Positions 9,559 to 19,210 are shown, counted from the stretch's first letter. The stretch is 64,000 nucleotides of DNA from Novosphingobium acidiphilum DSM 19966 (GCF_000429005.1 NZ_AUBA01000002.1:236323-300322); one strand, 5' to 3'. Numbers and translations: made by a program. Notes: generated from the sequence alone by a model not told the origin.

Positions 9559-10751
9559 GGCGGGGTTCCTTGCGCAATCCAGCGGCCCAATGTGTTGCGT
9601 TCGGCGCGGGTCATGCCGGTGGTATTGCCCAGCGGCATGATTTCGGCATCGACCGCGACCTGTTTGATCCGCGGCGCAACCGCGCTGGCATGGGCATAGC
9701 TGTCCAGCAGCACACCCAGCGGCGCTTCGCCGAACCCGGGGTTGGTCGGGTGCGCCGCATGGCACCCAGTGCAATGTCTGGCAAACAGCGGCTGGACATC
9801 GGCATACGTCGTGGGCGCCGGACCGGCAGCCGGCGCTGCCGATTTTTCCAGCGCGACATAAGCCACGGTGACCAGCGCCAGCGCCACCGACAGCACCATG
9901 AACGCCACGCCCGACCTGCCCTTGTGCCGCAGGTTGAACACGTGCCGCACCGATACCCCGGTGGCCCCGATCAGCGCCAGCACCAGCCAGGGCCGTGTCG
10001 CGCCATAGGTCATCGGGTAATGGTGGCTGAGCATGATGAACAGCACCGGCAGGGTCATATAGTTGTTGTGCACCGAGCGCGTCTTGCCCGCCTTGCCCAA
10101 GGCGGGGTCGGGCACATGTCCGGCCTTCAGCGCCGCCACCACCTTGCGCTGGTTGGGGATGATCACGAAGAACACGTTGCCGACCATCACCGTGCCGATC
10201 ATCGCGCCGATGTGCAGATAGGCCCCGCGCGCGTTGAACACCTGGCACAGTGCCCACGCCGCGCCGACCAGCACCGCAAACCACACCACCCCGAACAGCC
10301 GGGGGTTTGCCGCCAACGGCGACCGGCACAGCCCGTCATAGATCAGCCAGCCACCGCCCAGCGCCGCCAGACCGATGGCGATCGCCGCGGGCTGGGTCAG
10401 TGCCAGCCTGGACGGATCGATCAGAACGCCCCTTGCACCCAGATAATAGACCAGCACCAGCAATGAAAAGCCGCTCATCCAGGTCCAGTACGCTTCCCAT
10501 TTGAACCAGTGCAGCTGGTCGGGCATGGTTGGCGGCGCCACCTGGTATTTCTGGTTGTGATAAAACCCGCCACCGTGGACCGACCACAATTCGCCCGAAG
10601 CCGCACCATGCACCGCGGGCTTGAGATGGTTGTCCAGCCACACGAAATAGAACGACGATCCGATCCAGGCGATGCCCGTGGTCAGGTGCAGCCAGCGCAG
10701 CGCCAGATTGAGCCATTCGGCCCAATCGATCGAAAACAGCGCCGCACTCAT
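9555..10751 (-). CDS. puuD: Membrane urate hydroxylase with cytochrome c domain
   Basis: PuuD-type urate oxidase has an N-terminal membrane domain of about 300 residues with around eight hydrophobic segments, conserved His residues (ALRWLHLTTGIAWIG, GGGFYHNQKYQVAP, MLSHHYPMTYG) and GNVFFVIIPNQRK. A C-terminal class I cytochrome c domain contains the haem site CTGCH near residue 333 and MPLGN as possible axial Met. It oxidises urate to 5-hydroxyisourate and passes electrons to the respiratory chain instead of making hydrogen peroxide like soluble uricase. Both ends overlap neighbours by ATGA. Length (398) is normal. Confidence 0.93.
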   Translation of the reverse strand: MSAALFSIDWAEWLNLALRWLHLTTGIAWIGSSFYFVWLDNHLKPAVHGAASGELWSVHGGGFYHNQKYQVAPPTMPDQLHWFKWEAYWTWMSGFSLLVLVYYLGARGVLIDPSRLALTQPAAIAIGLAALGGGWLIYDGLCRSPLAANPRLFGVVWFAVLVGAAWALCQVFNARGAYLHIGAMIGTVMVGNVFFVIIPNQRKVVAALKAGHVPDPALGKAGKTRSVHNNYMTLPVLFIMLSHHYPMTYGATRPWLVLALIGATGVSVRHVFNLRHKGRSGVAFMVLSVALALVTVAYVALEKSAAPAAGPAPTTYADVQPLFARHCTGCHAAHPTNPGFGEAPLGVLLDSYAHASAVAPRIKQVAVDAEIMPLGNTTGMTRAERNTLGRWIAQGTPP

Positions 10752-11239
10752 GCCATATCCTCCAGCCGCAGCCGCACGATTTCGCCGATCTGGGCCATTG
10801 CGGCGGCGATCTCGTTGTCGCGATCGTTGCCCAGCCGCTGTTCCATCGCGGCCAGGATCCCGGCCTTGTCGGTCAGGCGCACGCAGATGATGAACGGAAA
10901 TGCAAACCGCGCGCGATAGGCGGCGTTGAGCGTGTGAAACCGCGCATATTCCGCAGGCGTCAGGCGGTCGAGCCCGGCCGAGGCCTGTTCGGCCGCCGAA
11001 GCCTCGGTCAGCGTGCGATCGATCGCAGCCTTGCCCGCCAATTCCGGGTGCGCGCGGATCAGCGCCAGCTGTTCGTCAGGGCTGGCTGCATGCAGCGCGG
11101 CCATCAGCCCGGTGTGCAGGTCGGCAAATGGGCGCAAGCCCGCTGCGCGTGCCACAACCCATGGCGAATGTTCGAACAGCGCCCCGAACCGGGCGACAAA
11201 GGCGGCCGTGTCGAGCGCGTTGATGTCGGCAAGGGTCAA
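10748..11239 (-). CDS. uraD: OHCU decarboxylase
   Basis: This 163-residue 2-oxo-4-hydroxy-4-carboxy-5-ureidoimidazoline decarboxylase makes S-allantoin. The catalytic motif IRAHPELAGKAA and the downstream FPFIICV are family marks. The start codon is TTG at 11239, which overlaps the hpxZ stop as TTGA and has GGGG about eight bases upstream; no ATG fits better. The stop overlaps the puuD ATG. It follows HIU hydrolase in the pathway but precedes it in the operon. Confidence 0.93.
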   Translation of the reverse strand: MTLADINALDTAAFVARFGALFEHSPWVVARAAGLRPFADLHTGLMAALHAASPDEQLALIRAHPELAGKAAIDRTLTEASAAEQASAGLDRLTPAEYARFHTLNAAYRARFAFPFIICVRLTDKAGILAAMEQRLGNDRDNEIAAAMAQIGEIVRLRLEDMA

Positions 11240-11616
11240 TGCGTTTCCCCTTCCAGGCTGACATGCGCCGACACCACTTTCCAGCCGTCGGCAAAGCGCA
11301 CCCAGGCCTGGCTTTGCCGACCGCGCCGGGTGCTGTGTTCGCGGAAGAATTCAGCGTCGGCGGTGGCGAACGCCGTGCCATAAACGGTGATCGCGACATG
11401 GCCCAGGCGCCGCTGCGGCGAACCGCCGCGGCCTTTGCGAAATTCGCGGATGGCATCGATGCCATACAGCACTTCACCCACCCCAAACCGGTTGGTGGTG
11501 GCGGCATCGTGAAACAGTGCATCCATTGCCGCCACGTCGTCGGCCATCAACGCGGCTTCATAGGCGTGGAACGCGGCCGTGACTTCGGCCAGCAGCGCGG
11601 GATCGTTGATCATCAT
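11236..11616 (-). CDS. hpxZ: HpxZ / AtzH-like oxalurate-pathway protein (DUF3225)
   Basis: This is a 126-residue SnoaL/NTF2-like fold protein: AFHAYEAALMADDVAAMDALF, then GIDAIREFRKGRG and SQAWVRFADGWKVVSAHVS. It matches the HpxZ/AtzH type that accompanies HpxY/AtzE amidases. HpxZ in Klebsiella belongs to the oxalurate branch. AtzH of the cyanuric-acid pathway was reported to be a small amidohydrolase, so an enzymatic or helper role are both possible. It overlaps PuuE and uraD by four bases each (ATGA and TTGA). The family assignment is good, the function less so. Confidence 0.82.
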   Translation of the reverse strand: MMINDPALLAEVTAAFHAYEAALMADDVAAMDALFHDAATTNRFGVGEVLYGIDAIREFRKGRGGSPQRRLGHVAITVYGTAFATADAEFFREHSTRRGRQSQAWVRFADGWKVVSAHVSLEGETH

Positions 11617-12494
11617 GCCGGATGCACCTTGGTCCAGTGGCGGGCGATATCGATGCGCCGTGCAACCCAGGCATCACCGCAGGCAATCACATGGTCGACA
11701 AACCGTGCCAGCGCGCGCGCGCGCGCCGGGCGCCCGGCGATGCGCCCGTGCAGCCCGATCGACATCATCCGCCCGCCTTCGTCGCGCAATTGTTCAAATG
11801 TATCGACCAGATAGCGGAAAAACTGGTCACCCTCGGTAAAGCCGTTCAGCGCGACCATCTTCATATCGTTGGCATCGAGCGAATAGGGCACGATCAGCTG
11901 CGCGCGGCCATACTGCCGATCCCAATAGGGCAGATCGTCGGCATAACTGTCGGCATCATAGGCAAAGCCCCCCTCTTGCGCGACCAGGCGCGCGGTGTTT
12001 GGCGATGTGCGCCCCTGATACCAGCCCAGCGGGCGGCTGCCGGTGACCTGCGTGTGCAGCGCGATGGCCTGCGCGATATGGTCGCGCTCCACCTCTTCCG
12101 GCACGGTCTGGTAATCGATCCAGCGATAGCCGTGGCTGGCAATTTCCCAGTCGGCGGCACGCATCGCAGCAACCGCGTCGGGGTTCATCGCCAACGCGCG
12201 CGCCACACCGAACACCGTGACCGGCAGGCCCGCGCGCGTGAACAGACGATGCAGCCGCCAGAATCCCGCCCGACTGCCATATTCGTACAGGCTTTCCATC
12301 GCCATCGCGCGCGCAGGGTGGCTGGCGGCGCCGACCATCTCGGACAGGAACGCCTCTGACCCGGCATCGCCGTTGAGCACGCTGTTTTCCGCGCCCTCTT
12401 CGTAATTGATCACGAATTGCACTGCCACGCGGGCCCCGCCCGGCCAGCACGGATCGGGCGGCATCGCGCCATAGCCGACCAGATCGCGGATCAT
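11613..12494 (-). CDS. puuE: Allantoinase, polysaccharide-deacetylase type
   Basis: The PuuE family is a metal-independent allantoinase with the NodB deacetylase fold that opens allantoin to allantoate. Visible motifs are RVAVQFVINYEEGAENS, YEYGSRAGFWRLHRLF, IASHGYRWIDYQ and GWYQGRTSPNT. The ATG at 12494 is preferred because it overlaps the pucG stop (ATGA at 12491-12494), giving 293 residues. A longer reading would lie in pucG. It has no membrane segment or signal peptide. It is unrelated to AllB-type amidohydrolase allantoinases. Confidence 0.92.
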   Translation of the reverse strand: MIRDLVGYGAMPPDPCWPGGARVAVQFVINYEEGAENSVLNGDAGSEAFLSEMVGAASHPARAMAMESLYEYGSRAGFWRLHRLFTRAGLPVTVFGVARALAMNPDAVAAMRAADWEIASHGYRWIDYQTVPEEVERDHIAQAIALHTQVTGSRPLGWYQGRTSPNTARLVAQEGGFAYDADSYADDLPYWDRQYGRAQLIVPYSLDANDMKMVALNGFTEGDQFFRYLVDTFEQLRDEGGRMMSIGLHGRIAGRPARARALARFVDHVIACGDAWVARRIDIARHWTKVHPA

Positions 12495-13735
12495 GCCGTT
12501 GCGTCCCATGCGGCCAGCGCCGCCGGCACCGCCGCGCCTGCGGGCAGGACCATGCCTTCAGCCGTCAGGCAGGCTTCGAGCGCGCCCAGCGTCAGCAGCA
12601 CCTTGTGCTTCATCGCGTTGTAGCCCATCGCGCCAAAGCGCCAGATCCGCCCCTGCAGCGGACCGAAGGCGGTGCCGATTTCGATCTCGAAATGATCGCG
12701 CATCGCCACCCGCACGCGTTCGCCGTCGATCCCCTGGGGAATCCAGGCGCCGGTCACATTGGTCATGCGGTGTGCGTCATCGCCAAATACCGTCAGGCCC
12801 AATGCGCGCAGGCCCGCCGTCATCGCAGCCCCTGCTCGACGATGGCGGGCAAAGCATGCCTCAAGCCCTTCGCCCAACACCACGCGGGCGCATTCGCGCG
12901 CGCCGTAAAGCATCGAGGTGGCCTCGGTATGGTGATTGAGCCGCTTTTCCGACCAGTAATCCATGATCATCGCCAGGTCGAAATAGTTCGAACCGATCCG
13001 CGCACCGGTGCCATCGACGATGTCGGTGCGGCGGATGCCCTGTTCGACATGGCGGCGGTTGAAAATATGCGCGGCGGCCGCATCCGAAATGGTGATCGGC
13101 GCAGATCCCGATGGCCCGCCCAGACATTTCTGCAGGCCGCCGGTCACCACATCGATGCCCCAGCGATCGGCAGCGATCTCCATCCCGCCCAAGGTTGCGG
13201 TGGCATCGACATAGGACAACGCCCCTGCCGCGCGGCACAAGGCACCCAGACCTTCCATCGGTTGCGCCATCGTGGTCGAAGTGTCGCCATGGACCGAGGC
13301 CACTACGCGCGGATTGCAGCGGGCGATCGCATCGGCAATCGCATCCATCGCCACGACTTCGCCCCATGGCACATCGACCGTTTCAACCACCGCACCGATG
13401 CGCCCGAGGATTTCGGTCAGCAACAGGCCGAACCGGCCGAAATTGATCACCAGCACGCGATCGCCGGGCACCACCAGGCTGACCAGCGATGCCTCGATCG
13501 CGGCGCGCGCTGTGCCGTCGATCAGCATGGTCCAGCGGTTGGCGGTGCCGAACACCGGCCGGTACAGCGCCATGACCTGGTTCATATAGGCGGTCATTTC
13601 CGGATCAAACTGACCCAGCAGGTCTGCCGACATCGCGCGCAGCACACGCGGGTGCGCGTTGACCGGGCCCGGCCCCATCAACAGGCGCTGGGGCGGATCG
13701 ATTTCACCGAACAGCAGCGGATCAAGAGCGGGCAC
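12491..13735 (-). CDS. pucG: (S)-ureidoglycine-glyoxylate aminotransferase
   Basis: This is a class V PLP aminotransferase of the PucG group: LLMGPGPVNAHPRVLRAM at the start, SVHGDTSTTMAQP, YVDATATLGG and VVTGGLQKCLGGPSG with the PLP-binding Lys. In this family S-ureidoglycine and glyoxylate give oxalurate and glycine. I favour the GTG at 13735 (GGGAG six to seven bases upstream, 414 residues), which overlaps the allantoate amidohydrolase by 14 bases. A TTG at 13759 in frame is possible. Its position between allantoate hydrolysis and the Hpx proteins supports the ureidoglycine-to-oxalurate role over serine-glyoxylate transamination. Confidence 0.85.
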   Translation of the reverse strand: MPALDPLLFGEIDPPQRLLMGPGPVNAHPRVLRAMSADLLGQFDPEMTAYMNQVMALYRPVFGTANRWTMLIDGTARAAIEASLVSLVVPGDRVLVINFGRFGLLLTEILGRIGAVVETVDVPWGEVVAMDAIADAIARCNPRVVASVHGDTSTTMAQPMEGLGALCRAAGALSYVDATATLGGMEIAADRWGIDVVTGGLQKCLGGPSGSAPITISDAAAAHIFNRRHVEQGIRRTDIVDGTGARIGSNYFDLAMIMDYWSEKRLNHHTEATSMLYGARECARVVLGEGLEACFARHRRAGAAMTAGLRALGLTVFGDDAHRMTNVTGAWIPQGIDGERVRVAMRDHFEIEIGTAFGPLQGRIWRFGAMGYNAMKHKVLLTLGALEACLTAEGMVLPAGAAVPAALAAWDATA

Positions 13736-14969
13736 AGGCGTCTCCCAGTTTTTCGACAAAGCCGACCATCACCTGCAGCGCCACTTCGGCGTCGGCGGGT
13801 TCGACATGTTCGGCAGGGTTGTGGCTGATCCCGCCGCGGCAGCGGATGAACAGCATGGCGGTCGGGCACAGCGCGGCCATGACCATGGCGTCGTGCCCCG
13901 CGCCCGACACCAGGCGGTGAACCGGTTGGCCCGCGTCGGCCACCGCCGCATCCAGCAGGTCCTGCAAATGCGGACCGCACGGGCTGGCGGGCAGATCGTG
14001 GATGCGTTCGATGCCAACGCCCAGGCCACGGCGTTGCGCGATGGCCTCGATCGCGTCCAGGATGGCATCGGCGGCGCGGTCACGCCGTGCCACATCGCCC
14101 GATCGCACATCGATGGTAAAATCGACCTGACCGGCAATCACGTTGGCGGCACCGGGCCCTGCGGCAATGCGGCCCACCGTTGCCACCACGTCCGACCGGT
14201 CGGCCAGCGCGATGGCTTCGATTGCCACGATCATTTCGGCCGCGCCGGCCAACGCATCGCGGCGCAACGGCATCGAGGTCGTGCCCGCGTGCCCGGCCAT
14301 GCCGTCAACCTGCACCCGATAACGCAATTGTGCGGCAATACCGGTGACTACGCCGACCGCCAGGCCCTGGTCCTCAAGCACCGGGCCCTGTTCGATATGC
14401 GCCTCAAGATAGGCCATGACCGAACCCGGTGCGCGCGCCGCCGTGCAGAACCGCGCCACATCGACCCCCGCATCGGCCAGCGCCACGCCATCGCCATCGA
14501 CCAGGTCGAGCGCTTCGGGTGACAGGGTTCCCGCCACTGCGCGGCTGGTCAGCATCGCGGCGGGAAAGCGCGATCCTTCCTCGTCACCAAAGGCAATGAC
14601 CTCGATCGCAAACGGCATGCGGCGCCCGGTGCGGTGGAGTGCGGCCACCGTCTCGATCCCCAGCATCACCCCCAGCGGCCCGTCATAGCATCCGCCATCG
14701 CGCACGCTGTCGAGATGGCTGCCGATCATGAGCACGGGTGCGGCAGGATCGCTGCCCTCATACCGGCCCACCAGATTGGCCGCAGGATCGCGCGACACCG
14801 CCATGCCGGCCGCTGCCATCCAGCCCGACAGCGCATCTTGCGCGGCGCGATAGGCCGGGGTCAGATACCCGCGATAAAGCCCGTGGGGCATATCGGAATA
14901 GGGTATCACGCCCAGCGCATCGCACCGCGCCACCGCGCGCGCGCCGCCGGTGGCCAAAGCGTCTACCAT
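13722..14969 (-). CDS. allC: Allantoate amidohydrolase (M20/AllC family)
   Basis: This 415-residue member of the AllC/hydantoinase-carbamoylase family is a two-metal M20 fold enzyme. Metal-ligand motifs are GSHLDSVRDGG, CYDGPLGVMLG, FGDEEGSRFP, EAHIEQGP and, near the end, ISHNPAEHV. The dimerisation domain includes AGHAGTTSMPLRRDA. In this operon it would hydrolyse allantoate to S-ureidoglycine, ammonia and CO2, the substrate for PucG. The ATG at 14969 overlaps the hpxW stop by seven bases. Ureidoglycolate- or carbamoyl-amino-acid hydrolysis cannot be excluded from sequence but fits the context less well. Confidence 0.87.
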   Translation of the reverse strand: MVDALATGGARAVARCDALGVIPYSDMPHGLYRGYLTPAYRAAQDALSGWMAAAGMAVSRDPAANLVGRYEGSDPAAPVLMIGSHLDSVRDGGCYDGPLGVMLGIETVAALHRTGRRMPFAIEVIAFGDEEGSRFPAAMLTSRAVAGTLSPEALDLVDGDGVALADAGVDVARFCTAARAPGSVMAYLEAHIEQGPVLEDQGLAVGVVTGIAAQLRYRVQVDGMAGHAGTTSMPLRRDALAGAAEMIVAIEAIALADRSDVVATVGRIAAGPGAANVIAGQVDFTIDVRSGDVARRDRAADAILDAIEAIAQRRGLGVGIERIHDLPASPCGPHLQDLLDAAVADAGQPVHRLVSGAGHDAMVMAALCPTAMLFIRCRGGISHNPAEHVEPADAEVALQVMVGFVEKLGDACARS

Positions 14970-16549
14970 GCGGCCACCCCGCCATCGCTGCGCGGATCGG
15001 TGGCACCTTCAAGCCGGCCATCGGCATGGCGCACAATCGCGCCGGCATGGCCCATCGTCGCGGTCAAACCGCCGACGCGTTCGACATCATGGCCGGCTGC
15101 CGCCAGATCGCCATAGAGCGCATCGTCAAACCCGTCCTCGATCTTCAACGTGGTGCTCTGTTCGCCCCAGGTCCGGCCGAGCAGCCAGCGCGGTGCCGCA
15201 ATGGCAGTCTGCAGATCGACGCCATAGCGGGCATAGCGTGTGAACAGCGCGGCCTGCGTCTGCGGCTGCCCTTCGCCGCCCATCGTGCCATAGGCCATGA
15301 CCCGGCCATCGTCGAACCGTGCCAGCGCGGGATTGAGCGTATGAAACGGCTTGCGCCCCGGGCGCAGCGCGTTCCAGCCATCGGCGGCCAGGCGAAAACT
15401 GCTGCCCCGGTTTTGCCATATGATCCCGGTTTCGGGCAGGACCAGCCCCGAGCCGAATTCGAAATAAGTCGACTGGATCGCGCTGACCACCCGGCCCTGG
15501 CCATCGGCAGCGCCAAACCAGCAGGTGTCGCCCCATTGCGGCGGCTGCGGCCAGGGCAGCGCCGTGGCGGGATCGATGGTTGCAGCCACCGCAGCAAGCG
15601 CGGCCGGATCATCGAGCAGCGCCTGACAATCGAAATCGTGATACGCGGGATCGCCGACATGCCGGTCACGCAGCAAAAATGCCTGCTTGGTCGCCTCGAC
15701 CAGCCCATGCACATGGGCAAACCCGTCGGCCGTGTCGGCCGTCAGCCGGTCGAACAGCGCCAGGATCATCAGCGACGCAAACCCCTGCGTCGGCGGCGGA
15801 CTGTTGAACAGGTGTGCACCGGCAATGCGCGTGTGCAGCGCCTGGTGACGCGTTGCGCGATGCGCGGCCAGATCGACAAGCCCGACCGGGCTGCCCAGCG
15901 CGGCCAGATCGGCGGCCACCCGTTCGGCCAGCGCCCCGCGATAGAACGCGTCTGCACCATCGTGCGCCAGCGTGTGCAGCGTCTGTGCCAGCAGCGGCTG
16001 GCGCAGCACATCGCCCTGACGCAACGGCCGTCCCTGCGGCTCGAAAATCGTGGCGTAGGCACCCGGCTGTCCGCGCAGTTCATCGCCCTTGGCCGCGGCC
16101 AGCGCCGCGCCGCCTGCGGTAACCGCAACGCCAGCCTCGGCATGGGCGATGGCATCGGCCACCAGCCGACCCAACGGCATCGCGCAGGCCGGATCGGTCA
16201 GCACCTCGGCCCAGGCCGACAGCGTACCCGCCACGGTGTTGGCCGCCAGGCCCCCGCGAAACGGCACAGCTTCGTGCCCGGCATACATCGCAAGATCCGC
16301 CGCGGCGGCGGCACCGCCGCAGCCCTGGACCGATTGCACCCGCCCGTCGGGCTGGGCGATCAGCCAGAACCCGTCGCCGCCGATCCCGGTCATGTGCGGA
16401 TAGACCACCGCCAGCGTCGCCGCCACGGCAACGCTGGCCTCGATCGCATTGCCGCCATCGCGCAGCACCGACAGCCCCGCGTCAGCCGCCAGCCGATGCG
16501 GTGCGGTGACCATGCCGTTGCGGCCTGAAACGGTGATCAATTCCATCAT
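14963..16549 (-). CDS. hpxW: Oxamate amidohydrolase, gamma-glutamyltransferase fold
   Basis: The 528-residue Ntn-hydrolase resembles gamma-glutamyltransferase but lacks a signal peptide. The autoprocessing and nucleophile Thr is in GDTCWFGAADG (about Thr342), followed by GSGLVLPETGI and YGTMGGEGQPQTQ. HpxW of this family converts oxamate to oxalate and ammonia. Its place beside hpxXY, pucG and allC favours that role over glutathione breakdown. The ATG at 16549 begins one base after the permease stop and is followed by a second ATG at 16546; either may be used. It overlaps allC by seven bases. Confidence 0.85.
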   Translation of the reverse strand: MMELITVSGRNGMVTAPHRLAADAGLSVLRDGGNAIEASVAVAATLAVVYPHMTGIGGDGFWLIAQPDGRVQSVQGCGGAAAAADLAMYAGHEAVPFRGGLAANTVAGTLSAWAEVLTDPACAMPLGRLVADAIAHAEAGVAVTAGGAALAAAKGDELRGQPGAYATIFEPQGRPLRQGDVLRQPLLAQTLHTLAHDGADAFYRGALAERVAADLAALGSPVGLVDLAAHRATRHQALHTRIAGAHLFNSPPPTQGFASLMILALFDRLTADTADGFAHVHGLVEATKQAFLLRDRHVGDPAYHDFDCQALLDDPAALAAVAATIDPATALPWPQPPQWGDTCWFGAADGQGRVVSAIQSTYFEFGSGLVLPETGIIWQNRGSSFRLAADGWNALRPGRKPFHTLNPALARFDDGRVMAYGTMGGEGQPQTQAALFTRYARYGVDLQTAIAAPRWLLGRTWGEQSTTLKIEDGFDDALYGDLAAAGHDVERVGGLTATMGHAGAIVRHADGRLEGATDPRSDGGVAAW

Positions 16550-16550
16550 G

Positions 16551-17888
16551 TTATCCCGCAGCCATCCATACAAAACGCACCACAAACAGCCCGGTCAGCA
16601 CAAACAGGAACCAGTCAGCCTTTACCGCCCGTCCGCGCGCCAGTTTCAATCCGGCATGCGCGGTGATGCCAAAGGCCAGGCCATTGGCGATCGAAAACGT
16701 CAGCGGGATCATCGCCACGGTCAAAAACGCCGGGATCGCCGCCATCGGGTCTTCCCAATCGATTTCGCGCAGGGGCAGCAGCATCAGCCCGCCGACCACG
16801 ATCAGCGCGGGCGCCGTGGCCGCCAGCGGCACCAGCTGCGCATACGGCGCCACAAACATCGTGGCCAGGAACAGCAGCCCGGTCACCACCGCGGTCAGAC
16901 CGGTGCGCCCGCCCGCCTGCACCCCGGCGGCGCTTTCGACATAGCTGGTTACCGTGCTGGTGCCCGCCATCGCGCCGACGATGGTGGCCACCGCATCGGT
17001 CATCAAGATGCGGTTGAGTCCGGGAATTCGGCCCGACGCATCCATCAATCCGGCGCGTTTGGTCACCGCCACCAGCGTTCCGATATTGTCGAACAGGTCG
17101 ACGAACAGGAACACGAACAGGATTTCAACCAGGCCCAGCCCATGCCGACCCGACAGCCCGAACACGCCCGCCAGATCCAGCCTGAACGCGGTGCCGGTCA
17201 GTGCGGACAAGCTGTAAGGCTCTGGATGAAAGGAAACCTGTCCCAGCGCCCAGCCAACCAGCGTTGTGGCGACGATGCCGATCAGCATCGCTGCGCGCAC
17301 GTTCCACACGCTCAGCGTACCGATCAGTGCCAGGCCGAACAGCGCCAGCGCCGCACCCGGCGCCTTCAGATTGCCCAGTGCAACGATCGTGGCCGGGCTG
17401 CCGACGACGATCCCGGCATTCTTCAGCCCGATAAACCCGATGAACAGGCCGATCCCGCCCGCCACCGCGGCAAACAGGGTATTGGGGATGACCGACACGA
17501 TCAATTGGCGCACCCCGGTCAGCGTCAGGAACAGGAACGCGACCCCCGAAATCAGCACGCAGCCCAGCGCCACCGGCCACGGCACCCCCATCTGCTGCAC
17601 CACGGTAAAGCTGAAATAGGCGTTCAACCCCATCCCCGGCGCCAGCGCCAGCGGCGTGTTGGCCACCAGCCCCATCAGGATCGAGGCAAAGGCGGCGGCA
17701 AAGCATGTCGCCGCCGCAACCGAAGCCACCGGCATCCCGGCCTGGCCCAGGATCGCCGGATTGACCAGCACGATATAAGCCATGGTCAGGAACGTGGTGA
17801 AGCCCGCCAGCACTTCGGTCCGCGCCGAAGTGCCGCGTTCGGCAAACGCGAAATAGCGACCAAGCGCCCAATCCTGACCCGATGTCAT
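16551..17888 (-). CDS. NCS2-family purine permease (AzgA/GhxP-like)
   Basis: The 445-residue membrane protein has about 12-14 hydrophobic segments. It opens with RYFAFAERGTSARTEVLAGFTTFLTMAYI in family style, and shows LAPGMGLNAYFSF, FLFVDLFDNIGTLVAV and TSTVTSYVESAAGV, all hallmarks of the COG2252 adenine/guanine-hypoxanthine permease group. It would bring purine bases into the cytoplasm by proton symport. The ATG at 17888 overlaps the amidase stop as ATGA. As the only obvious nucleobase carrier here it probably feeds GuaD and XdhAB. Which purine it prefers cannot be read. Confidence 0.9.
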   Translation of the reverse strand: MTSGQDWALGRYFAFAERGTSARTEVLAGFTTFLTMAYIVLVNPAILGQAGMPVASVAAATCFAAAFASILMGLVANTPLALAPGMGLNAYFSFTVVQQMGVPWPVALGCVLISGVAFLFLTLTGVRQLIVSVIPNTLFAAVAGGIGLFIGFIGLKNAGIVVGSPATIVALGNLKAPGAALALFGLALIGTLSVWNVRAAMLIGIVATTLVGWALGQVSFHPEPYSLSALTGTAFRLDLAGVFGLSGRHGLGLVEILFVFLFVDLFDNIGTLVAVTKRAGLMDASGRIPGLNRILMTDAVATIVGAMAGTSTVTSYVESAAGVQAGGRTGLTAVVTGLLFLATMFVAPYAQLVPLAATAPALIVVGGLMLLPLREIDWEDPMAAIPAFLTVAMIPLTFSIANGLAFGITAHAGLKLARGRAVKADWFLFVLTGLFVVRFVWMAAG

Positions 17889-19210
17889 GCCATTTCCCCC
17901 ACCGGCAAGGTGCTGCCGGTCCAACCTTTGTCTTCCAGCATGGCGGCAAAACGCAACAGCGCCGGTTCGCCCCCCGGTTTGCCGACCAGTTGCAGGCCCA
18001 ACGGCAACCGCCCCGGACGGCGCAGCGGCACGGCCAGCGATGGCAGGCCGGTAAAACTGATCGGCTGGGTATGCACGCCCAGATCGGCACGTGCGGGAAC
18101 CATGGCCCCGTCGATCATGATGCGCGGATCGGCAATCGGCGGCGCCACGCACGGCGCGGCGGGCGCCAGCATGACATCATACACCGCCACAAGGTCGAGG
18201 ATTTTCTGTTTGAATTGCAGCCGAAATTCCTGCGCCTGTTCGTATAGCCCGCGCGGCAGCAGCGCCCCTGCGATCAGGCGATCGCGCGTGGCCGGATCAA
18301 ATTGCATCGGCGCACGGCCCAATGCCTGCGCATGCAGCGCCCCGCCTTCGAAGGCGGTGATCACAAACGCTGCCGAGCGCGCCCGCGCAATGTCGGGCAC
18401 GGCGATCAGCGGCGCATCCGGCGCAATCGCATCGATCGCGGTCAGCTGGTCGGGGTCCGCGTTATCGCGGAACCGGCCGCCCAGCCGCGCAACGCGCAAT
18501 TCGTGGCCGGTGCCGGCGACGTCGGGCGATCCGGCCAAGACCTGCCACAGGCATTGCATGTCGGCGACCGAAGCGGTGAACGGGCCCACATCGTCAAAGC
18601 TTTCGGCAAAGGGAAATACGCCCGCCATCGGCAGTGCGCCATGCGTTGGCTTCAGACCATAAAGCCCGGTCAGGCTGGCCGGGACCCGGATCGATCCATT
18701 GGTGTCCGATCCCAGCGCAAACGGCACAATCCCCGCTGCCACCACCGCGGCCGATCCGCCCGACGATCCGCCCGCCAGCCGCGCGGGATCATGCGGATTG
18801 CGCGTTGTGCCGTGCCGCGCGTTGATCGTGGCAAAGCCATAGGCAAATTCATCCATGTTGAGCGTTGCCACCAGCACGGCGCCAGCCTGGCGCAGGCGTG
18901 CGATGGCTTGCGCATCGTGGGCCGCGGGTGCGGCATCGGCATAGATGGCCGAACCGGCAGTGGTCGGCAGGCCGGCCACATCGAACAGGTCCTTCACCCC
19001 GTAGAGTACGCCCGCCAACGGACCGGGATCGCGTCCTGCGGCAACCGCGGCATCCACCCGCCCCGCCTCATCGCGCGCACGCTCGGCCAGCACGCGCGTG
19101 ACCGCGGCGAACGGATCACCCTGCGCCAGCCGGGCCAGGCAGGTTTCGGCCAGATCGATCGCGCGCACCTGCCCGCTGCGCACGGCTGCGGCAATTTCGA
19201 TCGCCTGCAT
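17885..19210 (-). CDS. hpxY: Amidase of AtzE/HpxY type, probable oxalurate amidohydrolase
   Basis: This 441-residue amidase-signature enzyme has the Ser-cisSer-Lys triad in view: Lys73 in GVKDLFDVAG, cis-Ser in RLAGGSSGGSAA (about 149-150) and nucleophile Ser173 in GSDTNGSIRVP (Asn replaces the commoner Gly). It is closest in style to AtzE/HpxY, which work with a small GatC-like partner (AtzG/HpxX). Context points to oxalurate to oxamate. The ATG at 19210 overlaps the upstream stop as TGATG, and that upstream ORF ends in an HpxX-like segment. Activity on another ureido acid remains possible. Confidence 0.82.
   Translation of the reverse strand: MQAIEIAAAVRSGQVRAIDLAETCLARLAQGDPFAAVTRVLAERARDEAGRVDAAVAAGRDPGPLAGVLYGVKDLFDVAGLPTTAGSAIYADAAPAAHDAQAIARLRQAGAVLVATLNMDEFAYGFATINARHGTTRNPHDPARLAGGSSGGSAAVVAAGIVPFALGSDTNGSIRVPASLTGLYGLKPTHGALPMAGVFPFAESFDDVGPFTASVADMQCLWQVLAGSPDVAGTGHELRVARLGGRFRDNADPDQLTAIDAIAPDAPLIAVPDIARARSAAFVITAFEGGALHAQALGRAPMQFDPATRDRLIAGALLPRGLYEQAQEFRLQFKQKILDLVAVYDVMLAPAAPCVAPPIADPRIMIDGAMVPARADLGVHTQPISFTGLPSLAVPLRRPGRLPLGLQLVGKPGGEPALLRFAAMLEDKGWTGSTLPVGEMA

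Noticed and set aside
12491..13735. Serine-glyoxylate aminotransferase
   Set aside because: The fold is shared, but its position between allantoate amidohydrolase and Hpx genes favours ureidoglycine as amino donor.
14963..16549. Classical gamma-glutamyltransferase for glutathione
   Set aside because: There is no signal peptide, and it is embedded in the oxalurate/oxamate operon; HpxW fits better.
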